Source: Symsagittifera roscoffensis (lineage: Eukaryota > Xenacoelomorpha > Acoela > Convolutidae). From it: a stretch of DNA of 60,000 nucleotides. Location: positions 9,907,842-9,967,841 of the forward strand of contig NC_087071.1 of assembly GCF_963678635.1 (NCBI RefSeq), written 5' to 3'. Below, piece after piece: positions 1-11,162 of the stretch. The notes under the pieces were generated by a model. The model was not told where the DNA came from. It saw only the letters and a list, made by a program, of their open reading frames with translations, and did no database searches. The translations under genes and the position numbers were made by a program. The first letter of the stretch is position 1, and each line of letters begins with the position of its first letter.

Positions 1-19
1 TTTTGTATTAGCCAGTTTT

Positions 20-390
20 ACTCTCACAGACCGAAAATGCTTGTCATACAATTCTAAAAACTAAGTCTAAAAATTATTGGTCACAGAAACTTCATACATT
101 TTGATGAAATGATGTCATCGAATTATCAAAGAACTTTTTCTTTTTTCGGCATAAAAGTCGATGTTTCGTCATTAATAAAAAAGAAGACTGTTTTCTATGA
201 AAAAAGAACGCTTACAATTTCTTTATTTGGAAATTGTATGACAACCATTTTTTTGATCAAGACAAAAAAATTTTTTTCAAGTAGTTTTGAAAATTCCCGC
301 CCCAGAAAAGTTTTTTTTGTTCAACCACAAAACGAACTTTGTAAAAAAACGTTTGCAAAAATTATTGCCAATTTGGAGCAGTATGATACT
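20..390. repeat. Degenerate copy of the CATACAATT foldback (MITE-like) family
   Basis: This stretch contains ACCGAAAATGCTTGTCATACAATT near 30-54, then blocks that line up with 23.76-24.07 kb and 53.48-54.40 kb: an AATTGTATGACA block near 231, then a run of poly-A with TTTTGAAAA. It is clearly diverged from the intact copy at 53476-54403 and its terminal repeats cannot be placed. The left end may lie outside the window. Boundaries are approximate. No coding capacity is credible here. Confidence 0.5.
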
Positions 391-554
391 TTCATTATAT
401 CAGTTTTGTCAGACAACACTAAGACATCTCTGCTCGTTTCTTTTGGATTTTGAATGCAAGTTCGTCTAACTTTTGGTGACTCTAGTTTCGAGTAAAACAA
501 ATCTTTGTTACTTGCGGATTAAAACAACCTGAAATATTTGATCAGAAGTTAAAT

Positions 555-1057
555 GAAGTAAACGTTTTTTTGTTTAAGAAAAAACCTAGACATACAATTT
601 CAAATGTGAAAAATCGCCTAATGTTGAACCTTTTGAGCAAAAGGGATTTGCATGGAAAACGTATGTCTTGCACTTTCGGACAAGCTGGGAAGCCGGTGAA
701 GGATGATTTTAAAATGCTCAAATTTTTTAACCATGTCAAACTCATGTTGCTTTTTCCTCAAATTTTGAATAATGGCAAACAACGGTAGCCCTGATAATCT
801 GCTTATATTACCTATATATATTCGATATAAAGTAAAAGAAACTTTTAAATGGTAAAAGTTTTCTGTTTATGAAAAAACTTAGACCTACAATTTCAATATG
901 TGAAAACTCACTTAATCATAAATCTCTTGAGCAAAAAAAATTGCATGGAAAACGTATGTTTACCATTTTTCCATTATAAAAAAATAATAGCAAACAACGG
1001 TACCCTTAATAATCTGCTTATATTACCCAAATATTTCATATAAAATAAAAGAAACTT
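555..1057. repeat. Tandem duplication, about 290-bp unit, second copy shortened
   Basis: Two successive units share the order: GTTT..AAGAAAAAACCTAGACATACAATTTCAA, then a GAGCAAAA..TTGCATGGAAAACGTATGT block, then GGCAAACAACGGTA..CCTGATAATCTGCTTATATTACC, then AAAAGAAACTTT. The start offset is about 293 bp (562 versus 855) and the end offset about 213 bp, so the second copy lost roughly 80 bp. The short ORFs across it are not conserved between units, which argues against coding. Confidence 0.7.
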
Positions 1058-2224
1058 TAGCAAATTCAACAAGCGATTATCTCTCTATGCGAAAGATACA
1101 ATTATTGAATTCAATTTGAAAAAAATACCGTTAAAAATTTTCAACGTTTTTTGACAATCGCAAAAGACTGTTTGAACAAAAATAAAGTGTCGTTGTAATT
1201 AAATAAAATTAAAACAGTTGTCTTCGCTGAAAGAAATGAGAAGAACAGCGAGTCAACTATTTTGAACTATGAAATTTTTTAGCGGAAGTTATAAAAATTT
1301 TGTATAAAATTACTCGAAGTGAAATTACTCTGAAAAAAATAACAACAGATAAATAATTCAAACATCAAAATAAGCAGGTAAGAGCACAAAATTTAGCGAT
1401 CAATTTTAGAAAACACCACAATAAGTTTCGACGGTTACTTGAAATTGGAATTTCTACAACTGTCTCACAAAGCTTTTTCTTATTTTTTTGAACTGCTGTG
1501 AATAAAAACACAAAAAAACTAACATTTCTCTCAAAGTTTTTGGAGAATACGTTTTCCTTATCTTTTCATATAATTTTTTAAAATGTTTTCATTCCAATTA
1601 AAATTTTTCAAATTTCTGAGATATATTTTTTTTTCATATCAATTGTTTACAAAACTGAGTAAGAATTATACCGGTGGTACTATACCACCATATGCAATAG
1701 CTTTTCTTGTTCTTTTTACTGCCCAACGACGTCTGTAAAAAGTCATCGTTTGTCTAATGACATTATCCTAGACTGGGTTTTTTAAAGATGATTACTTATT
1801 TTAAAAAATAATTTGATGAATGTGGACCTCTACTGGAAACCCTTAATTACTATCAATTTTAACTTTATTCTTATGTTACTCCGCATTTTTGTACTGAACC
1901 GTCGAAACACAGCTGGTTGGGCATTGAGCAAACTCGAGCACTTCTTTTTGTCGAGAAAATTTTTGCAGGTTCGAAACATACGCAAAATTGGTCGAGGCGG
2001 TTGGAACATAAAGTAAGCCCCTCAACTCGGGAAAATTTGAGTGTTCTGTAATCAATTGTTACCATTTTTCTGAACTAATAAAAATCAATTTTAATAGTTT
2101 ATAAACACAACAGTATGTTTCTTGTGCAATAGACGTTCATCGTTCTTGTCTTCAAAAATTTCTACGCGTTTTTGAAAAAATTTCTCACAAGTAAATTTGA
2201 AAAAATGCGAAATTTCGTTCTTAC
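1058..2224. other. AT-rich non-coding stretch, probably intron of the minus-strand receptor-like gene
   Basis: No reading frame with protein-like composition is visible on either strand. It lies directly downstream, in the minus sense, of a GTAAG donor at 2224, so much of it is likely intron 1 of the exon at 2225-2464. I could not find the next exon. It may be short or lie left of the window. Confidence 0.3.
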
Positions 2225-2464
2225 CACTCTAAAAAGTTGTCGCAATGCCACATCATAGTAAATAACCACTGGATCATCTGGATCGATAGCCGGCTGGTTT
2301 AGAAGACTGTATTTTTCCCTTAATTTCTGACCAAGAGTGAATCTGATTTCACCTTCGTTGCAGTTTGAGTCAATTGTCTCTTCGTTACCAACATTTATAT
2401 TGATTAATATAATCGTCGTGATAATTAATGAAAATAATAGATGGCCAAAGATTAAGGATTGCAT
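2225..2464 (-). CDS. First exon of a putative Cys-loop ligand-gated ion channel subunit (partial)
   Basis: An ATG at 2464 opens 80 codons that end at a good donor, GTG|GTAAG (2225/2224). The first about 26 residues are a hydrophobic signal peptide (stretch LLFSLIITTIILININV). A hydrophilic segment follows, then REKYSLLNQPAIDPDDPVVI and YYDVALRQLFRV. This pattern (L..KY...P....DPV.V.....L.QL..V) resembles the N-terminal helix and first strand of the extracellular ligand-binding domain of nicotinic-type receptors. No Cys-loop, WxPD motif or transmembrane helices are seen, because only one exon is recognised. Codons beyond the donor read as low-quality sequence, which supports splicing. It could instead be another secreted protein; the receptor call is moderate. 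Confidence 0.5.
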
Positions 2465-4326
2465 AATTAGATAGTTTCAATTTAATTGAAAATCGTTTTC
2501 GGTATCAAAATAACGTTCGTCGCAGAAGATTCATTTTGAAATATTTGGAAGGACTATTTCTATTCACAGTTTTTTTATCTGATTGAATTTACCTCGAACA
2601 GAATCGAATTATTTTGAACTGAACAGAAACTGAAATTTATTTTATTTTTATAAGACGTTAAAACGCAGGAAAAATTTAATTCTGTTTGTAAGAAAAATAT
2701 ATATTTTTTGTTTTGAAAAAAAAAATTTATTTCGAAAAAGCTCTCTTCAAAAAAATTGTACCGAGGTATTTATATCCAAGTTTTATGCGAAGAAAAAATT
2801 TCACAATAAGTTGACATAAGTCAAGTTTAAAAGTAGAGGGGCAGAGCGGAGCAGGGTAAAATTTGGGCAATGTAACTGGCTAAGTGCTGAGGGACATCGC
2901 TCTTAATTTTATGATTAGATTTGAAGAAATCGATGCTACAAAATGGGGAAACTCGCATAAATGGACTCATAAGGGCATTATAATTAAAGTCAAGGGCTCA
3001 AAATAGAGCAATTTTCGGGCAAAGAGAATCGGGGTTGGCTTTCTACTATCAGACGTGTTTAAACATTTGAAAGAAAAATTGGTATGATGCAATTTCTGTA
3101 ATTGATTGTGTAACTAAAGTAATTGATTGCGTAATTTGATAACTTTTCCGACTTCCTGGTCTTCAAGAAAAGTGGTCTGAAAATGAAAATAACGCTATGT
3201 ATGTTTTTTTACAGCGCACCAGCTATCACGTTTTTTATTTGGTTAACCAGACCGGATATTTTTTATAGTTGGTTTTTACGATTTCGCACGTTGTGGTAAT
3301 TAAGACAGCCGAAGTCAAAACCAGCGCTGAAAAAATACTCCAGGGAAAGATAAAAGCAAGAACGAATGGAACCCAAATGACTGAAAATCGATTCTTTTCT
3401 GCTTTTCCATTTTTTTCCTCTAAGTTTTGTCACTTTGAAAGACAGGTCAGACATATGTGGAATAAATAAGCAAAAAAAAGACTTTCTCTCTTGGAGAAGA
3501 CAAATGAATTATTGATTGATAATTTATTCAGTAAATGAGAATTTGAATTTTAAATGACTTCGGTATTAACTCGGCAACTATAACGCTCAAAATTTTCAAC
3601 ATTTTTATTATAAAATACAGACAGCTAATTAATTTTCTCTAATTTTAGTGCTAAGTTTTCAGATACATGTAACAAAAATGCATGTAAAGTTGAAATACTG
3701 GAAACTTGTTGTATCTTTTTTGAAAAAGTATGACGTAAAAATAATAAAAAAATAATTGCACCAGACCAGTAAAATTGACGACGACTATGGTTTGTTCCTT
3801 CAATGTAAAATGCACAAGTAGCTATTTGAGGTCTATTAATACCGCTTCCTGTTTAGTAAAAACAACCTTTAGTCAGTGATGGTTATAACTAGTCTACAGT
3901 TTTTAATAAATTTCGCCACTGGTCAGGATTTCATTTCATATCCGTTGGCTAACAGACAGACATGCAGGCATACTTTTACTTTCAAAAAAATTCCCCTTTT
4001 TCGATTTAAACTCATAAAAATTGCCGAAATATCGGAGATGATAATTGAAAAACACATAGAGGGCGTGAATAAAAACACATAAAAGACTAACATGCAATAC
4101 AGATAGAGGCCGTAAAAAAGCACATAGAGGTCGAAAATGCAAAATACAGTCAATTGTTTTTTTGAAATATATTATGTTGTGATTCTGAAATGATTTCATC
4201 TATTTTGCGTTTAAGGCTTTGATATCATAATGGGGCTAATGTGCTTACAGAAGGGCAGAGCACGAGAGATGTTTTGAAAAAAAAATAACATGCTCAAAGC
4301 AGCTCAAAACAGAGCTTTTTCAGCTC
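2465..4326. other. AT-rich intergenic DNA, no supported gene
   Basis: Short ORFs occur (for example at 3263-3469 and 3876-4199 on both strands), but they overlap one another antisense, lack splice context and have simple composition. A small local duplication, ATTGATTG(T/C)GTAA, lies near 3102-3136. The 5' part could hold the promoter of the minus-strand exon at 2225-2464. I see no clear TATA box or initiator there. Confidence 0.3.
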
Positions 4327-4570
4327 TGTGGAATAACAACGACAGACTCTGAGTTTGTAAAACCAATTGTATGAAATGTGAATTGAAATAAGGAACGTTA
4401 GGATATCTGTATGTTTCACCAGATAACTTGAGGGTGATTTTTTCGTGCACATCAGATCATTAACACGGTCGTCTAGTACCGACCTTGACAACAACAACAC
4501 CAACCTCACTCATTCTTACAACTAACACTTTGACCTTTAGGATCAACACAACAGCTCAATTGCACTTTCA
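4327..4570 (-). repeat. 3' LTR of the degenerate Gypsy element
   Basis: Starts TGTGGAATAACAAC and ends CAATTGCACTTTCA on the plus strand, matching 10918-11162 over its whole length apart from about 20 substitutions and a one-base indel. A shared internal block is AACACGGTCGTCTAGTACCG. Confidence 0.9.
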
Positions 4571-6010
4571 TATGGTTTGTTACTCAAGTCGTACCACGCT
4601 TCCCCCTTTCAAAAAAATTTCTGATCAACAGAAATTATAAACAAATCCAAAATGAGTTTTGATAAAAGTTTGAAATGTTTTCATTTTAGCTAGTCGTCCG
4701 ACTTCTGAGGTTGTATTTTGTTCATTTTGAAGACTTTCATTCTTCTTCTTGGGGACGGAGACGAAGACAACTCAACCGCCGACACTGGGACCGTTAGCCC
4801 ACCGGAAAATTCTGGCGTTGACGCTTCTGATACTTCTTTAACCGCATGGCGAATTGGGCTGCCATAAAATTGTGTCTGTCTCTTACTGCGACCTGAGGTT
4901 CTCGAAGAAGATGACTCGTTCCCGCCTTGTTCTGCTGTAGCTTCAGGAGTTATCTTCTGCGAGGTATCTGCCGACTTGTTAGGGCTGGATTTGTTTTTTC
5001 TACAGTCAGTGGGTAGGACTGTGGTGTGACGTTAGATTCTGCCACCTGGTCGTCTTCTAAGGATACCGGCACTAATCCAGCTGCATCTGAGACAACTTCT
5101 GCGCCCGGTTGTACAATGACTCTCCTGGTATTAACGGACCTCTTTTTATCAATCGTAAGAGGAGAATTGTCAATCGCCACAGTAGAATTGATTACGCCTC
5201 CTAAACTCGACGACGATCTTGTTAGATCCACTACCGGAATTGGGGGTCTGAGAGTCTGTATTGGGGTGCTGGTTCTGTTTGCGCTGGCAGGAATTGGTCA
5301 AAGTTCTCCTTGAAGAGGAACCGCCGGCGTTGCCAGTTTGCCTCTGTTGCGCTTGAGCCTTTGGGACTAGAAGTTTGTCCAACGAAGAAGATGATGAGAA
5401 CTTTTTGTCTCTTGATCCTTTTTCTCATTACTCATTTGCTGTGTCCTTGACGACCTAAAACTTGTGAACTATATGGCGCTAATGAAATATCACTTTTCCT
5501 AAAAACTTTTTTCCGCCTCCGTAACATATGTTGAAGGAGTAACTTTGATCATTTTGTCCCAGTAACGTTTAAATAGTTGTTTCCCTGACTTGCGGTTTGC
5601 GACTTTCCTGAGTACTTCAACTGAATTTGGATTAGATAAAAGCAATGACTCTAGTTTACATTTGGCACTGGTTGTTGGCGAATCTAATGTGTCCTGTCTG
5701 AACCTCAGAGTCCCAGTTGTTAGATTATTCCTGAGAAAAGCCGCTAGGAATTAGTTTCTCAACTTCTTCATGGGTCAATTTCTATTTCCAGACCATTTTT
5801 TCATTCGCCGATTTTGCTAGATGTTCCAAGGATCTGTAGTAGGGTGTGCTTGCGATCTGAGTAATTACCTGCTTGATTTTGAGAGACACATCTCTGCTGT
5901 GGTAGCCCATCTTCACTACCTTGACGCGAGGCCTGCTATCGCACAACTCTCTTCTGTCCTCTGCTGTCAGGAGGTCTCCTCCCAAATTCTGCTCATCTCA
6001 ATGTAAATTA
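4571..6010 (-). pseudogene. Post-integrase tail of the degenerate Gypsy polyprotein
   Basis: Broken minus-strand reading frames run through this segment. Around 4950-5430 they encode a Ser/Thr/Pro-rich, partly acidic sequence (for example DLTRSSSSLGGVINSTVAID and SLEDDQVAESNVTPQSYPLT). Near 5782-5985 a continuation of the integrase C-terminal side is readable (YYRSLEHLAKSANEKMVWK). No envelope features are recognisable: no signal peptide, fusion peptide or transmembrane anchor. Several stops separate the fragments. Confidence 0.5.
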
Positions 6011-6800
6011 AGTTTTAGGTTGTCGGTCGCTAACGACCTTTCAGAGTTTGGTTTCCTGCCCGGTGGATTATCTTCCAATTGTAAAGTTCCCAATTTTCTT
6101 TTAATCGTCTGAATAGTATGCTCTACCAATCCACATCCACGGTGATCTCCGCAGAAAATGTGATTGATGCCTTTTTATTTGCAAAATTGATCTATGGTCT
6201 TATTTTTAAAACCAGATTACTGGTCCGTTCTAATTGCTTTAGTTTTACTATGAGTAAGAATGTAGTTCTCCAAGAATTTTAAAATTTGGTTCGCTCCGTT
6301 CGTTATAGTAGGCATTGCAGACGGATAATTAGAGTAACGGTCGATAGCTACCAGGATATAAGTTTGGTTGCCTACACCGTCTGATAGTGGGCCAGCGTAG
6401 TCTAATTGCAGTTCTTCATTGAGCATTAAATTGAGGTAGAGACTTGTACATTTTAAAAGGACTCATTGGTTTTAATTTCTTACCTAAATTTGTACATTCA
6501 CTGACACTCATGCAAAGATTGACAATGTCTCTGTGTATCCTCGGGCACAACAGATAATGGGCCGTGTCCAACATCGCCTCTTGGCCAGGGTGCAAACGGT
6601 GTAAACATGAAAGGACTGCCCGTTTGAGCAACTCGGTATCGCAATTCTGTGGTCGATGATTATGCAGCCGTTCACCACCGCTGCCGAGTCGCAAAAGGTC
6701 TTGATGTAGGGGTCTATCCTGGCGAAGCCTTCAAAGCCCCTGTTTCTTATCGCCATTTTAATCAAACCGAGAGTTGCGTCTTCATCCGTCAATTCGCTGA
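6011..6800 (-). pseudogene. Integrase remnant of the degenerate Gypsy element
   Basis: Reading from about 6800 downwards in the minus sense: a zinc-binding (HHCC-like) segment with LHRLHPGQEAMLDTAHYLLC and LCMSVSECTNLGKK; the catalytic core with LQLDYAGPLSDGVGNQTYIL and AIDRYSNYPSAM (first Asp); RTDQ then a stop (second Asp); and GCGLVEHTIQTIKRKLG (Glu). The frame changes between zinc-binding domain and core near 6420, and stops interrupt the core, so this is not functional. Confidence 0.8.
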
Positions 6801-7299
6801 GGATGTCTGCATCTAGAATTCCTATCAGACCCGCCGGTAGTGATTTTTTGTCCTGGCGACTATTCTTTGCCCAATTGAAACTCAGTTAACTTGTCGCTCT
6901 TTTTGGACTGATCTTTCTTTGTGTTCGGAAGTTTGCAAATATAGTGGCGTATTTGGTTCGTCGGGGGTCGCCTGCTTCCGCTGATGACATTCTTCTTGGT
7001 CTCGTCGCCTTCTGTCAACGGATCGGTCTTGTGCAACCAATTGGAATTCTGTTTAGGGGATTGAATTCGTTCAACAATCTTCTGAAGCTTTCATCCTTTA
7101 TGGAATCATCCGTAGCATTCGACATATCTAAAATTGGAAGAGTTTTACACTTTGATGATCCACTGATGAGCGAGTTATATTGACAATATAGCACCAATAA
7201 TTTTGACATATTAGAGATGGATACAGGAGAAGACTGGGTTTTGTTACAGGATGTGATAGAATGCTCGAGAAATCTGCCAGAGCAATAGGCACGATTTCT

Positions 7300-7775
7300 C
7301 AAATCTGATTGGTTCCTGTTTTTGCATATATTATCTGCTCAAGGAGGATGTACTTTATGTTTTTTTCTTGATTCTGATTGGTTCAATTCTGTGCATAAAT
7401 TAACCGCGCCCTCTCACGGCGAGCATCCGTTATGACGTTTACTCGATTGTGATTGGACCGATTCTGTGCAAAAAATAGTGACGCCCTCTCGCAGTGTGCA
7501 TCCATGATTGAGTTTCTGAAATGTGATTGCTCGAGGTTTGTGACTAAATCATTGGCGCCCTCTCGCGGTGCGAGTTTGTAATTAGTCTTCTTTTCTGAAT
7601 AATTAAAATTGCTGGCTAAAATGTTGTCGCCCTCTTGCGGATTTATACAAGTTTTGGAATTCTTGGTCTGGAAAGACCGATCTATGTATAAATTGTTGTT
7701 TATACAAGGGAGGCTCTTTGATTCATCTTGCTGAAAATTAGGACTAAGTACATAATTACACTCTTTGTTGTACAA
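7300..7775 (-). repeat. Coding tandem repeat (about 74 bp, 24-25 residues) in the RNase H-integrase linker
   Basis: CGCCCTCT(C/T)(G/A)C(G/A)G recurs at 7407, 7482, 7556 and 7628, giving spacings of 75, 74 and 72 bp, with weaker units on either side. On the minus strand an open frame (7383-7775) translates it as 24-25-residue units: ITDARRERARLIYAQNRTNQ, MDAHCERASLFFAQNRSNHN, LAPREGANDLVTNLEQ, NPQEGDNILASNFNYSEKK. The near-75-bp period keeps the frame, so the array was probably part of the element's polyprotein between RNase H and integrase. Confidence 0.65.
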
Positions 7776-7839
7776 CTTTTTTTATTGCTGAGCAAGCGTA
7801 AAAGAAATTCTAGATAGAGTTTACAGCGAACTGTTCATT

Positions 7840-9360
7840 GAAACGTGACGATTGGGGGGCTTCAAATGTAGGGTGACGCGATAAGTAATCGACTATTCCT
7901 ATTTTTGTTCTTGCAATATGTGTGACTTTTAAATCAAAAGATAATAGTCTGTCTGCCCATCTGGTCAGTCGAGACTGCTATGATTGATGTGTTACCTCGG
8001 TTTGACTGGAATGCTGATATGATTGCTTTGCTTTGTGATCGGTTAGTACCTCAAATGTGTTCCCCAATAAAAAGTTCCTTAAGTGTTCTTATGACCATAC
8101 AATGGCAAGTAATACTAACTACTTAGTACAATATTTCTTTTCTTGGATATTTAAGAATCTAGAGGCGAATAATATTGGGACCCAGGAACCATCCAGTAAT
8201 TCCCGTACTAAGGCTGCACATTGTCCGATGTGACTAGCATCACATTTTACCCTGGAATTCCTCTTTTGGTCGTAATGGTACATGTTTGAAAATAGGTTGA
8301 GTGTATTTTCGAAAGTTTTTTGTTGATCCGTTCCCCATATGAATTTTTGTTTGTGGCTCATTTTTTGCGAGGGTCTGAATTGTTCGGTCAGAAGGTGAAG
8401 GGTTGGTAGAAATTTCTGTAGGTGGTTAAGGACTCCCATAAAGGAATGTAGTTGTTTTTTAAAGTGTGGAATGGTTTGATTTCTAAAACAGCTTGAATTT
8501 TTGAAAATTTGGGTTGGTACCCGGTTTCGCAAAGGTCAAAACCTAACCATGATATTCTCTTTACAGATAATTCACACAGGGAGAAGCCATCCTTGTCTAG
8601 TTTATGAAAAACATTTTCGTCGATTTTTTTGTTGTTTTCGATAGAACCTTTCGAAACAATTAGAAAACAAATTACAACTTGTAAAACAAATTTACTCTTT
8701 TGATAATCTGAAGAGTGTTGTCCATTTCATTTGGAAATTCCTTAGGCCTATCTGTGAGGCCGTAAAGTCTTCTTTCAAAACGATAAGTGCCTGTTGATTC
8801 TCCGTATACGATACTGAAATTGCAGTGACTGCTGACTAGATCACTAAAAAAAGTTGACTAAAAGCGTATTTTAAATCGGGATATGTAAACCAAACTTTGC
8901 TCGGGGAATCTGCGTTGATGATTTGCACGGCAACGTCCAATTTTTCCAGAAGGTTGGGAATTTGGTATTGGTTTTTGAATATCTGAGCGTTCATTGGTTT
9001 TGCGTCCATTGCGCTAGTTTTATGGAGCCGTCGTTCATAGCTGTAATAACTACCGGTGCTACCAAATGATCGCTGATACGTTTCTTCAGTTTTACACTGT
9101 GTCCTTCTCTGATGAGATTCCTGATTTCGGTGCCTACTTTATCTTGGATATGTATTGGTACTCTCCGACCCTTTTCTTGGATCCCTAAGGGTCCTTAAAT
9201 ACCGAATGAGCTCGGTGGTTTTTCGATCTGCCCTGTCTAGTAAATACATCTTTAAATTTCTCCGTAAAGTACTTCCACCATCTTTCTGAATCGTTAGATG
9301 GGGACGAGATTTCTTTGTTGGGAATTGGTCTTGATTGGGTGGTTTGTACACCCACGGCAC
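7840..9360 (-). pseudogene. RT/RNase H remnant of the degenerate Gypsy element
   Basis: The clearest part (8119-8532) is the RT connection and start of RNase H: HSFMGVLNHLQKFLPTL, FIWGTDQQKTFENTL, CDASHIGQCAALV, PILFASRFLNIQEKKY. Downstream (7850-8118) the RNase H end is readable with changes, including FEVLTDHKA and a DYLSRHPTF-like motif. Towards 9360, fragments resemble the protease-RT boundary and early RT (IREGHSVKLKKRISDHLVAP, then a stop). The RT catalytic box Y.DD is not found, so the core is deleted or badly decayed. Confidence 0.75.
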
Positions 9361-9950
9361 TTTGTATGTCGAGACCTAATAGACATCTAGTGCGACTTTC
9401 AGAAACCAGGAACTTCGCTTAATTGATCTGCCACCCAAGTGAGGAGACGTCCGCGTCTATGGTCCCGAATAACTTGATTGTTCTACTATTGTAATCTACA
9501 TAGTGAAAATTCATAGGCTTTTCCGAAGCTGATATTAATTTAACGTTCGCGCTCGATTTGACCAGAATATCTGCGGTTTTCTTGTTAATAAAAGATGCTG
9601 GGCTAGCAACGGTGGCCTTAAAAAACGTTTTGTTGACTCTCAGTGTAATCTGTATACATCTATTTTTTCTAGTAGCGGATTTGATGACTTCAAGTTTTTT
9701 GATTGAATATGCGGGTTTTTATTTCTGATGGGTAGTTACGACCCTTACTGAGATGTTCAGAACAGGATATTCGGGTTCGCTGTCCGAAGCGATGAAGTTG
9801 CATTCCTTTTCTGCTGTGATATCTGAGTCCTAATTCACTACTCCCACAATGCTCCTGGAACTGCAGCATCTGGCGAAATGGCCCTTTTTTGTTAAAATTT
9901 TTACACGTCACGTTATTTGCTGGGTATGAAAATTTGTGGTTGGGGGAGAA
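9361..9950 (-). pseudogene. Zinc-knuckle and protease remnant of the degenerate Gypsy element
   Basis: Around 9690-9911 the minus strand reads CKNFNKKGPFRQM, a decayed CCHC-like knuckle. Between 9500 and 9610 it reads ILVKSSANVKLIS, which aligns with a retroviral-type protease loop whose catalytic Asp is replaced. Frameshifts separate the pieces. Confidence 0.45.
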
Positions 9951-10900
9951 ATCCTTTCCACAATAATTGAATGGTTTGCTTTCTCTTTGTTGGTTTTGGT
10001 TGGGCCAGTTGTTGAATTTACCTCTGGAGTTTTGTGCTGGATTAGTTCTGTTCTGAACATTGTTCTTTCGCTGAACTGATTGGGTTGGTTCTTATTTCAT
10101 TTTAAAAGAAATTGGATGTTTCTGACCGAAGTTAGTGTTTGAATAAGCCGGCCGTGAGAGACCCGTCTGTTTTTGCAGTGTGGAGGCCGTGACATGTCCT
10201 TTCTCTGAAGCAGAGCTGATTTAAGTGTTTCTTCAGGAGAATTAGCCGGTCTGATGCAAAAGATCGCGTTGGATGTCTTTGAATTTCATCTTGGCGATGA
10301 AGAAGTCACGGACAACTTCTTTTTCATTATCGATTGCCCAACCACACTGGGCGGCTTGGTCCGAAAGACTCAGGAAGAAGGTCTTCAGATTTTTGCCATC
10401 TAATTGTTTGTTGTAGATATTTATTCTTTTGATAATGTAGTTTTTATCTCTTTGAAAAGTGTCTCGCAATCATTGTAGAAATTGCGGAAGTTGATCGTTG
10501 CAATATATACGAGAGCATGGCTTTGTAAGAATGTTTTCTTGCCTTCTGATCCCAAAGAAAAGAATAATCGCGGTTTGATCCTTTGGTCTCTTTTTGCTTC
10601 CTTCGTCGTTGATTTCAATTGTTTTGAGGATTTCTCCTTGGTCTCCTGCGATGCGGTTAGCTTCTTCGGTTTTATTTTCTGCTTCTCCTTCTGCTTCTCC
10701 TTTTTTTCTGGTCGGGGAGGGGGAGCGTTGAAATTTTCTACTGGATCACTCAGTAAAACGTTGGCGTTACAGTGTTATCTTAGATTTACGGCTAAGAAAA
10801 ATTGTCCGAACCACGACTCCCATGGGAATAAAAGTTCTGTTGTTGGTTTAGGCCAGAATGCTGGTACCCCTATAAGATCAGTTCAGTCCTCGCCGACCGA
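9951..10900 (-). pseudogene. gag remnant of the degenerate Gypsy element
   Basis: Fragments at 10242-10469 and 10421-10618 in neighbouring frames encode a helical gag-like sequence (LKTFFLSLSDQAAQCGWAID, VVRDFFIAKMKFKDIQRDLL, INFRNFYNDCETLFKEIK). It precedes the zinc-knuckle fragment and follows the PBS, the expected gag location. A stop-rich Asn/Gln stretch covers 9951-10150. Confidence 0.6.
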
Positions 10901-10917
10901 AACTGCTGGCTGCGCCA
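10901..10917 (-). promoter_or_regulatory. Primer-binding site of the degenerate Gypsy element
   Basis: Immediately inside the 5' LTR, the minus strand reads TGGCGCAGCCAGCAGTT. The TGGCGCAG start resembles the tRNA-Ser-type PBS of some insect Gypsy elements. There is no gap to the LTR. Confidence 0.65.
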
Positions 10918-11162
10918 TGTGGAATAACAACCGACAGACTCTCAGTTTGTAAAACTAATTGTAAAAAATGTGATTTGAAATAAAGAACGTTAGAATATCT
11001 GTATCTTTCACCAGATAACTTGAGAGTGATTTATGCATACACATCAGATCATTAACACGGTCGTCTAGTACCGATCTTGACATCAACAACACCAACCTCA
11101 CTCATTCTAACAACTAACACTTTGACATTTACGATTAACACAACAACTCAATTGCACTTTCA
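10918..11162 (-). repeat. 5' LTR of the degenerate Gypsy element
   Basis: Direct copy of 4327-4570, TG..CA ended, flanked on the outside by AGGTC. Confidence 0.9.

Larger units (their letters stand above)
4327..11162 (-). mobile_element. Degenerate Ty3/Gypsy LTR retrotransposon (6.84 kb)
   Basis: Two direct LTRs (4327-4570 and 10918-11162), both TG..CA, flank broken gag-pol coding sequence on the minus strand. The 5-bp flanks AGCTC (4322-4326) and AGGTC (11163-11167) look like a target-site duplication with one mismatch. Order in the minus sense: LTR, PBS, gag, zinc-knuckle region, protease remnant, RT/RNase H, repeat linker, integrase, Ser/Pro-rich tail, LTR. RNase H before integrase identifies Ty3/Gypsy. 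Many stops and frameshifts and a missing RT core show it is dead. By eye the LTRs differ at about 8% of sites, so it is older than the giant element at 25.4 kb. Confidence 0.9.

Noticed and set aside
7403-7641. CCGCGAGAGGGCG words resembling a CTCF-type site array
   Set aside because: The regular 72-75-bp period and open frame on the minus strand explain them better as coding repeats of the Gypsy polyprotein.
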